DNA of 5,116 nt, taken from positions 1-5,116 of the forward strand of contig DIQB01000006.1 of assembly GCA_002427165.1 (NCBI GenBank), given 5' to 3'. This stretch comes from Firmicutes bacterium UBA5473. GTDB taxonomy: Bacteria; Bacillota; DTU084. Position numbers and translations under genes: made by a program. This document shows positions 1 to 4,388 of the stretch, in pieces (the stretch's first letter is position 1; each line of letters begins with the position of its first letter). A model generated the notes under the pieces. The model was not told the DNA's origin. It did not search any database and saw only the letters and a program-made list of their open reading frames with translations.

Positions 1-401
1 GCCCAGCCTGCCTGCGCGAGCAGTTCCCGGCCGATCACAGGCTCCACCATCTCAGTGCGACGTTCCTCAACCTTGTCGAATTTCTTCGCAAGAGCCTCAT
101 CCACCTTGCGAATCTGTTGATCCGACAACGCCTTCGTTCGGATCAAAGCCTCAGAGCCATCACCAATCTGAATTACACTCTGGCCAAGATCCATAGATTT
201 GAGCTCTGGACCTGTGAGCACCTCGCGAATCTGGGCTGCAGTCACAGGCTTCTTGAAATCTCGCTCAAGAAGCGTTCCGCCTGTAAAATCCAGGCCAAAA
301 TTCAGGCCTCGTGTTAAAAGCAAAATTAAGCATCCCAAAACTAAGATTCCTGAGAGGGTAAGCCAGGTCTTTCTGGTTCCCATAATATTGAGCTTAGCCA
401 T
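1..401 (-). CDS. secF: Protein translocase subunit SecF, N-terminal part (gene runs off left edge)
   Basis: SecF pairs with SecD in the cytoplasmic membrane and uses the proton gradient to help SecYEG/SecA pull proteins across. Reading from ATG at 401, 133 codons are visible, roughly the first 45% of a usual SecF. The protein opens with a short basic segment (MAKLNIMGTRK), then a hydrophobic membrane helix at about residues 13-29, then the SecF signature GLDFTGGT at 36-43. The start of the periplasmic-side P4-like domain follows, and near the edge comes the conserved VEPVIGREL block leading into the second membrane helix. A Shine-Dalgarno run (GGAAGGGGG, 411-419) lies 9 bases before the ATG. 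The start overlaps the secD stop by 8 bases (ATGGCTAA), so translational coupling to secD is expected. Identification is firm. The C-terminal helices carrying the functional Asp/Arg residues lie outside the window and cannot be judged. Confidence 0.95.
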   Translation of the reverse strand, partial: MAKLNIMGTRKTWLTLSGILVLGCLILLLTRGLNFGLDFTGGTLLERDFKKPVTAAQIREVLTGPELKSMDLGQSVIQIGDGSEALIRTKALSDQQIRKVDEALAKKFDKVEERRTEMVEPVIGRELLAQAGW

Positions 402-1608
402 TATGCGCTACCCCCTTCCCAGTAAAGCTGCGCGTGAGGGCCTCAGGATTCTTCCTTGCTATGGCCTCCATCAGCCAACGGGTAATCACAATACAGGTAA
501 ACATACTCACCACAATACCAAGACCCAAAGTGACAGCAAAGCCCTTAATGGGACCTGTGCCGAAATAGAAGAGAATGGCTGCTGTGATGAGAGTGGTAAT
601 ATTAGCATCCAAAATCGAGGAGAGGGCCCTGTTGAAGCCAGCTGAGATACCAGCATGAAGCCGTTTGCCAGCCTTCAGTTCCTCTCGAATCCGCTCGAAG
701 ATAATCACATTAGCATCAACCGCCATTCCCACACTGAGCACAAGCCCTGCAATACCAGGCAATGTCAGCACAGCATGAAGGCCTGCCATAGACGCCAATA
801 CAATAGAACCATACACAATTAAAGCAAGATCTGCTACCAAACCCGAAAGCTTATAAAACAGAAGCATGTACAGAAGCACAAGCCCAACACCTACAAGCCC
901 AGCCTGCAGACTCTTTTGAATTGATTCCTTCTCCAGGATCGGACTGACATTGCGAACCTCTGTAGGCTTGAGGTTTACAGGTAGCGCACCGCCCTTCAGC
1001 AGCACTGCCAAGTTCTTAGCCTCATCCATGGACATGTTACCCTCAATGATCGCTTTACCATCGGTAATGGCCTGGTTCACAACGGGATTGGTCAAAACCT
1101 GCCCATCCAAAACAATAGGCACGTTCTTGCCAATGTTCTCTTGCGTGAGCTTAGCAAACTTCTCCCGGCCTTCGCGAGTGAACTCTAAAGAAACAACAGG
1201 CCGACTGTACTGGCCCCCGTACTGGGCCTGGGCATCTTTTAAATCTCCACCAGAGAGGCGCTTATTCCCTTCAGGATCCTGAAACTCCAGCTGCGCAGTT
1301 TTACCAATCAGATCGATTGCCTGTTTGCGGTCTCCCACCCCAGGCAGCTCCACAATAATCCGGCTGGTTCCCTGGCGCTGCACCAAAGGCTCGCTGATCC
1401 CAAGGCCATTGACCCTGCGCTCAATTACGCTTTTGGCCTTATCCATGGTCTCGGAATTTATTTTGACCCCGGCTGTAGGCTGTGCCTCGAGGACAATGTG
1501 GCTACCACCCTTGATGTCCAGTCCATAATTCAAGGGTACCATCTTGATGGTAACCGCGGCTAGTGCGACGATAATGATAATCGTCAAGATTTGCCACTTT
1601 CCCCGCAT
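394..1608 (-). CDS. secD: Protein translocase subunit SecD
   Basis: SecD is the larger half of the SecDF proton-driven accessory motor of the Sec translocon. From ATG at 1608 it has 404 residues, the usual size for a short Gram-positive or thermophile-type SecD and shorter than the E. coli protein. Visible in order are a first membrane helix (about 5-25), the family motif GLDIKGG (29-35), an extracytoplasmic P1 domain (about 40-225) and five more hydrophobic helices from about 235 to 382. The proton-path signature GMAVDANVIIFERIREE has its conserved Asp at about residue 298, and a second DAN motif (ILDANITTL) lies at about 333. An in-frame ATG at 1632 would add eight residues, but a Shine-Dalgarno sequence inside that extension and the promoter position both favour 1608. 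The gene has its own strong promoter (1650-1678) and overlaps secF by 8 bases. Confidence 0.96.
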   Translation of the reverse strand: MRGKWQILTIIIIVALAAVTIKMVPLNYGLDIKGGSHIVLEAQPTAGVKINSETMDKAKSVIERRVNGLGISEPLVQRQGTSRIIVELPGVGDRKQAIDLIGKTAQLEFQDPEGNKRLSGGDLKDAQAQYGGQYSRPVVSLEFTREGREKFAKLTQENIGKNVPIVLDGQVLTNPVVNQAITDGKAIIEGNMSMDEAKNLAVLLKGGALPVNLKPTEVRNVSPILEKESIQKSLQAGLVGVGLVLLYMLLFYKLSGLVADLALIVYGSIVLASMAGLHAVLTLPGIAGLVLSVGMAVDANVIIFERIREELKAGKRLHAGISAGFNRALSSILDANITTLITAAILFYFGTGPIKGFAVTLGLGIVVSMFTCIVITRWLMEAIARKNPEALTRSFTGKGVAHNG

Positions 1609-1615
1609 CTTCTCT

Positions 1616-1622
1616 CCTCCCC
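1616..1622 (-). promoter_or_regulatory. Ribosome-binding site of secD (decides the start)
   Basis: The minus strand reads GGGGAGG here, followed by 7 bases and then ATG at 1608. The competing in-frame ATG at 1632 is preceded by AT-rich sequence without any Shine-Dalgarno match and would lie only about ten bases from the predicted transcription start. Translation therefore most likely begins at 1608. Confidence 0.8.
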
Positions 1623-1649
1623 TAAACTTCATAATTAAACGACAACTTA

Positions 1650-1678
1650 ATTATACTCCCTAGGTGGCATGATGTCAA
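1650..1678 (-). promoter_or_regulatory. Consensus sigma-A (sigma-70 type) promoter for secDF
   Basis: On the minus strand TTGACA (1673-1678) and TATAAT (1650-1655) are separated by exactly 17 bases. Both hexamers match the housekeeping consensus at all 12 positions. The start of transcription would fall near 1643, giving a leader of about 35 bases to the secD ATG at 1608. The promoter lies in the 127-base gap between the HD-domain gene and secD, pointing toward secD. No operator-like repeat covers it. It suggests strong, probably constitutive, transcription of secD-secF independent of the upstream genes. Confidence 0.85.
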
Positions 1679-1729
1679 CGCAATGGGGCTCTCGCGCTGC
1701 AGTAGTTTCCGGCACTTAAGACAACTTCT

Positions 1730-1750
1730 GCCAAGCTACAGGAGCTTGGC
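1730..1750 (-). repeat. Perfect hairpin spanning the HD-gene stop codon
   Basis: The minus strand reads GCCAAGCT, a five-base loop CCTGT, then AGCTTGGC: a perfect 8-bp stem that contains the TAG stop of the HD-domain gene (1736-1738) near its 3' arm. No run of U follows (AGAAGTTGTC), so it is a poor intrinsic terminator. It could stabilise the 3' end of the HD transcript or be chance. No separate terminator is visible between this gene and secD. Confidence 0.45.
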
Positions 1751-2404
1751 CCCATTGATCACAAGCCGAAAATAACAACCCAAAAGTTCCGCTGCTCGCC
1801 GACACATAACCATCCTGGTTAAAAAGATCTCGAAGTAATCCATCACAGGACAGATCTCCGTCTCAATCTGGAGTTCTAAGGTGATAGTTTTCTCCTTCGC
1901 ATCCACATCCACCCGAGATTTAACTGCAGCATAGCTCACCCGATCGTGTATATCGAAAGTGGCAACATCACGATTTCGCACCCGAGACCTGTGAACATCG
2001 CTTTTATCCGCCAAAATCACAGCAGCCGAAACCGGACTTACAGGCTGACCCTGCTCCTCCTCATGATTGCCTATGGCCCCCAGAATCGTTGCTATCTCAG
2101 AGGCAGGCATCCCCATAGAGGGCAGAATTTGTGCGGCCAGCATGGCCCCGCTTTGCCCATGATCTGAGCGTGCCACTAGGTTCCCAATATCGTGCAGGTA
2201 GCCGGCAATCTTCGCCAGCTCAACCTGCCGCGGAGGGTAATCCAACTGCTCTAAAATCCTCCCGGCGATGGTGGAGACCAATTTTGCATGGCGAAAGCCA
2301 TGCTCTGTAAACCCCAGGGCACCTACGTGCTCATTGGCCTTGGTAATATAGATCTCTACCTGTGGGTTTTCACGAATTTGCTCTAAAGTAACGATGAACG
2401 TCAC
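1736..2404 (-). CDS. HD-domain metal-dependent phosphohydrolase family protein
   Basis: A 222-residue soluble protein of the HD superfamily, whose members hydrolyse phosphate esters using one or two divalent metal ions. The substrate of this one is unknown. The HD core spans about residues 35-140. Candidate metal ligands are His39 (GFRHAKL), the His71-Asp72 pair (GYLHDIGN), His82 (SDHGQSG), His114 (GNHEEE) and Asp133 (LADKSDVHRSR). The set looks complete, so an active enzyme is likely. The rest, about 145-222, is rich in charged and aromatic residues (ETEICPVMDYFEIFLTR) and I do not recognise it as a named domain. There is no signal peptide or membrane helix, so it is presumably cytoplasmic. 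It lies between a terminator after yajC and the promoter of secD, so it may be its own unit or fed by readthrough. The GTG start is the only standard one available, because an in-frame TGA occurs at 2414-2416, but its ribosome site is oddly placed. Confidence 0.85.
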   Translation of the reverse strand: MTFIVTLEQIRENPQVEIYITKANEHVGALGFTEHGFRHAKLVSTIAGRILEQLDYPPRQVELAKIAGYLHDIGNLVARSDHGQSGAMLAAQILPSMGMPASEIATILGAIGNHEEEQGQPVSPVSAAVILADKSDVHRSRVRNRDVATFDIHDRVSYAAVKSRVDVDAKEKTITLELQIETEICPVMDYFEIFLTRMVMCRRAAELLGCYFRLVINGAKLL

Positions 2405-2409
2405 TCCCC
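2404..2409 (-). promoter_or_regulatory. Oddly placed Shine-Dalgarno-like sequence at the HD-gene start
   Basis: The minus strand reads GGGGAG, whose last G is the first base of the proposed GTG start (2402-2404), which leaves no spacer. The same element is 8 bases from an in-frame ATC codon (2393-2395). A second purine run, GAGGGGGA (2425-2432), is about 20 bases from the GTG, too far to serve it. The start of this gene is therefore uncertain by a few codons. Confidence 0.45.
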
Positions 2410-2429
2410 AGATTCAAAATACGATCCCC

Positions 2430-2444
2430 CTCAGGCTACCTGAG
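2430..2444 (-). repeat. Small perfect hairpin in the yajC-HD intergenic region
   Basis: The minus strand reads CTCAGG, a three-base loop TAG, then CCTGAG: a 6-bp perfect stem about 25 bases before the HD-gene start. It is not followed by a U run, so it is not a terminator. The rest of the 160-base gap (2405-2564) holds the yajC terminator and no gene that I can support. I found no convincing -35/-10 pair for the HD gene in it. Confidence 0.3.
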
Positions 2445-2526
2445 TGCCTGAAAAGGAAAACAGCCCCAGCTTCCCCTGACTAGTAGATGACAGTTGCCAA
2501 GGGTCGGGAGGGCTACTACTCAATAG

Positions 2527-2559
2527 AAAAAATGGAAGGGGAAGCCGAAGCTGCCCCTT
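2527..2559 (-). terminator. Intrinsic terminator after yajC
   Basis: Just after the yajC stop the minus strand folds into AAGGGGCAGC, loop TTCG, GCTTCCCCTT (2536-2559): nine base pairs with one internal C-U mismatch, closed by the very stable C(UUCG)G tetraloop. Three bases later comes a run of six U (2527-2532). The opposite strand also has five T after the stem (2558-2562), but no plus-strand gene needs it. It most likely ends the queA-tgt-yajC transcript. Confidence 0.85.
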
Positions 2560-2564
2560 TTTGC

Positions 2565-2843
2565 CTATTTCTTGGCCTTGCTTTGGACACCGGAGCGATC
2601 TAGCTTAATCTCAACCTTGTCCGCGATGCGCAGCGTTAGCACATCCTCTTTCAAGACTGTGATCTCGCCGTGGATCCCGCCCCAGGTTACAACCTTATCG
2701 CCCTTTGCCAGCGAATTCAACATCTCCTGTCTTTGCTTCTGTTGCTTCTGCTGAGGACGAATTAGCACCAGCCAAAAGAAAACCAACATAATGACAAAGG
2801 GCAGAAAAAGGCCCAAAAGCGTTCCAACTTGCTGTTCACCCAT
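2565..2843 (-). CDS. yajC: Preprotein translocase subunit YajC
   Basis: YajC is a small single-span membrane protein that copurifies with SecDF and the Sec translocon/YidC. Its exact role is still unsettled and it is dispensable in E. coli. The 92-residue length is typical. A hydrophobic helix covers about residues 8-28, followed by the family hallmark RPQQKQQK (29-36) at the cytoplasmic face and the soluble segment LAKGDKVVTWGGIHGEI (45-61), and the protein ends in a lysine-rich tail. ATG at 2843 is preceded by GAGGGGG (2853-2859) with a 9-base spacer. It begins 56 bases after tgt with no terminator or clear promoter between, so it is probably cotranscribed with tgt. A terminator directly after its stop separates it from the HD gene and secDF. 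Confidence 0.95.
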   Translation of the reverse strand: MGEQQVGTLLGLFLPFVIMLVFFWLVLIRPQQKQQKQRQEMLNSLAKGDKVVTWGGIHGEITVLKEDVLTLRIADKVEIKLDRSGVQSKAKK

Positions 2844-2899
2844 TTTTTGCTTCCCCCTCTCTTAAAATTAACCTTGTCCTATATTTCTTCCCCGAAACC

Positions 2900-4015
2900 C
2901 TATTCTCCTTCCTTATAACCATAACGCCGCAAAAAGTCTTCCTTGAAGGCTAAAAAGTCCCCTGCCAAAAGATGCTCTCGCACCTGGTGCATTAGCTGCA
3001 AGAGAAAATGTACATTGTGGTAGGTGGTAAGGCGAAGGGCCAGGATCTCCCCTGCTTTGAGCAGATGCCTGATATAAGCCCGAGAATAGGTCTGACAAAC
3101 CTTGCAGCTGCAATGGGGATCTAGCGGCTTTGGATCATCACGGAAAGGCGCATCCCGCACTGTTAGCCTGCCCTCTCGTGTGAAGACCGTGCCGTTTCTC
3201 GCGATCCGGGTGGGGAGCACACAGTCGAACATGTCCACTCCTCGAGCCACACCCTCAAGTAAACAGTCAGGCGAACCTACACCCATCAGATAGCGTGGCT
3301 TGTCCTGGGGCAGCACAGGGTGGAGCACCTCCAGGATCCGATACATATCCTCCTTAGGCTCACCCACTGACAACCCTCCTATACTGTAGCCAGGAAAATC
3401 CATGCTCACCAGGTCCTTTGCGCTTTGGAGGCGTAAGGCGGAATCCGTCCCTCCCTGCACAATCCCAAATAGTGCCTGATCTTCTCGGGTATGGGCCCTT
3501 TGGCAGCGCTCAGCCCAGCGACTAGTTCTGGCAATAGACTTTGCAATATATTCCCGGGTAGCGGGAAGGGAAATACACTCATCGAAGCACATGATAATAT
3601 CTGCACCCAGTGCCTCCTGAATTTCCATAGCCAGCTCTGGCGTGAAAAAATGGGCGGAGCCATCTAGGTGGGAGCGAAAGCGCACCCCCTCCTCTGTAAC
3701 CTCTCGCAATTTACTGAGGCTGAAGACCTGAAAGCCACCACTATCTGTGAGGATAGAGCCAGGCCAGTTCATAAACCCATGAAGACCCCCAAAAGAGCGT
3801 ACCAAGTCATGGCCTGGCCGCAGATACAGATGATAGGTATTGGAAAGGATGATCTTGGCACCAAGTTCCACCAGTTCCTCTTGGGTGAGGGCCTTCACTG
3901 TGGCCTGGGTGCCCACAGGCATAAAGCAGGGTGTGGGAATCTGGCTATGTTTCGTGGTGAGGACACCCACCCTGCCGGCTGTCTCCTGGGATTGGAATTG
4001 TACCTGAAACTGCAA
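2900..4015 (-). CDS. tgt: tRNA-guanine(34) transglycosylase (queuine tRNA-ribosyltransferase)
   Basis: Tgt replaces guanine at the wobble position of tRNAs for Asp, Asn, His and Tyr with preQ1, the base-exchange step of queuosine synthesis. The 371 residues match the bacterial family length. Visible are SNTYHLYLRPG (58-68), ILTDSGGFQVFSL (88-100) with the conserved Asp91, MCFDEC (142-147), GIVQGG (184-189), GYSIGGLSVGE (209-219), and GVDMFDCVLPTR (259-270) with the nucleophile at Asp264. The structural zinc site is Cys302, Cys304, Cys307 and His333. These numbers coincide with those of the E. coli enzyme, which supports the chosen start. That start is a TTG (4013-4015) with a strong Shine-Dalgarno 7 bases upstream; no ATG lies nearby in frame. 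Its usual partner queA is upstream, here separated by an unusually long 373-base gap holding a gene relic. Confidence 0.97.
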   Translation of the reverse strand: MQFQVQFQSQETAGRVGVLTTKHSQIPTPCFMPVGTQATVKALTQEELVELGAKIILSNTYHLYLRPGHDLVRSFGGLHGFMNWPGSILTDSGGFQVFSLSKLREVTEEGVRFRSHLDGSAHFFTPELAMEIQEALGADIIMCFDECISLPATREYIAKSIARTSRWAERCQRAHTREDQALFGIVQGGTDSALRLQSAKDLVSMDFPGYSIGGLSVGEPKEDMYRILEVLHPVLPQDKPRYLMGVGSPDCLLEGVARGVDMFDCVLPTRIARNGTVFTREGRLTVRDAPFRDDPKPLDPHCSCKVCQTYSRAYIRHLLKAGEILALRLTTYHNVHFLLQLMHQVREHLLAGDFLAFKEDFLRRYGYKEGE

Positions 4016-4022
4016 TGGTTTT

Positions 4023-4030
4023 CCCCCTCA
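4023..4030 (-). promoter_or_regulatory. Ribosome-binding site of tgt (supports the TTG start)
   Basis: TGAGGGGG on the minus strand stands 7 bases before TTG at 4015. No in-frame ATG or GTG competes near this position, and the N-terminus that follows (MQFQVQFQ) aligns in length with other Tgt proteins, so the TTG is well supported. Confidence 0.8.
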
Positions 4031-4107
4031 ATTTTTAGAACTTGTCTCCCAAGCGGCTAACATTTTAAAACTTTCATCCTGCTACTGCCACATAAAACAC
4101 GAGACAA

Positions 4108-4275
4108 TTATCCCCTCTTTAATTCTCGCAACCTGTCTTCAATACTTGCGAAAACATCCTCTGCCGGCCTCGTGCGCCCTTCCTTAATGTCAGCTAAGCC
4201 TTTTTCAAGTATGGCACACAACTCAAACTTCCCCACTAGCTCAGAGGAGATTTCTAGATGGTCGTCCGCGCAATT
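4108..4275 (-). pseudogene. C-terminal remnant of a Phd/YefM-type antitoxin gene
   Basis: An open stretch of 55 codons ends at TAA (4108-4110) and is closed upstream by an in-frame TAA at 4276-4278. It has no ATG or TTG, and its only alternative start (GTG at 4234-4236) would give 42 residues. From about codon 12 the product reads ELVGKFELCAIL, EKGLADIKEGRTRPAEDVF and ASIEDRLRELKRG. This closely resembles, from memory of the family, the C-terminal tails of Phd/YefM-like antitoxins (pattern LVGKFELY..L..G..DIK.GRTRP..EVF). The N-terminal DNA-binding half, normally about 45 residues, is missing: the sequence before it in all frames does not look like it. Downstream (4031-4107) no RelE/ParE-like toxin reading frame survives. 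It therefore looks like a degraded toxin-antitoxin locus inserted between queA and tgt. A functional short peptide started at GTG cannot be excluded, but no Shine-Dalgarno is well placed for it. Confidence 0.6.
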
Positions 4276-4276
4276 T

Positions 4277-4318
4277 TAGTGTCCACAATGAGGGAAGAGC
4301 AAGATAAATTTTACACTA
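4277..4318 (-). repeat. Short inverted repeat at the broken edge of the antitoxin relic
   Basis: TAGTGT (4277-4282) and ACACTA (4313-4318) form 6-base inverted arms 30 bases apart. Each adjoins a copy of AATTTTA (4272-4278 and 4307-4313). The left arm coincides with the stop that closes the antitoxin frame. The motif AGTGTCCACAAT (4278-4289) recalls the terminal repeats of some insertion sequences such as the IS21 family, but this is only a resemblance and no transposase sequence is present. It may be a scar or simply AT-rich chance similarity. Confidence 0.25.
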
Positions 4319-4388
4319 CAAGCAATATATTATGATAAGACTGGTCCTCTTATTTCACGCATGCCTTCTCCAGTCCCCCAAAAACAGT

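Larger units (their letters stand above)
4016..4388. other. Long queA-tgt intergenic region
   Basis: This 373-base gap holds the tgt ribosome site, the antitoxin relic and the inverted repeat listed separately. No RNA gene or intact protein gene is supported. No strong terminator follows queA: GACTGG and CCAGTC (minus strand, 4344-4370 region) could pair over a long loop but are followed only by TTATC. A weak promoter-like pair toward tgt (GTGAAA, 18 bases, CATAAT) matches consensus only partly. A 7-base inverted repeat TTGTCTC / GAGACAA (4042-4048, 4101-4107) brackets the stretch just downstream of the relic. Cotranscription of queA and tgt across the gap is plausible but not shown. Confidence 0.5.

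Noticed and set aside
199..645. Long plus-strand frame opposite secF/secD.
   Set aside because: It lies antisense to well-identified secretion genes, has no recognisable domain, and is best explained as a shadow of their codon structure. The same holds for the other plus-strand frames opposite secD, tgt and queA.
1608..1632. Upstream ATG at 1632 as the secD start, giving 412 residues.
   Set aside because: It lacks a ribosome site, lies about ten bases from the predicted transcription start, and the added residues are encoded by the Shine-Dalgarno sequence of the ATG at 1608.
1730..1750. Hairpin at the HD stop codon as an intrinsic terminator.
   Set aside because: The stem is good but no U tract follows, so I list it only as a repeat.
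2487..2603. Plus-strand 38-codon frame starting in the yajC-HD gap (MTVAKGREGYYS...).
   Set aside because: No ribosome site precedes it, and it runs through the terminator stem into the antisense of yajC.
4258..4335. Plus-strand 25-codon frame (MVVRAILVSTMREEQDK...) preceded by AGAGGAGA at good spacing.
   Set aside because: The ribosome-like sequence is just the complement of antitoxin-relic codons. The product matches nothing I know, and the frame crosses the suspected scar. Chance is the simpler explanation.
4326..4361. Possible promoter toward tgt (GTGAAA, 18 bases, CATAAT on the minus strand).
   Set aside because: The -35 match is only 4 of 6 and the spacing is not optimal. In an AT-rich gap such pairs are expected by chance.
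4344..4385. Possible terminator after queA from GACTGG / CCAGTC arms.
   Set aside because: Only six pairs over a loop of about 25 bases and no U run follow; this is too weak to call.
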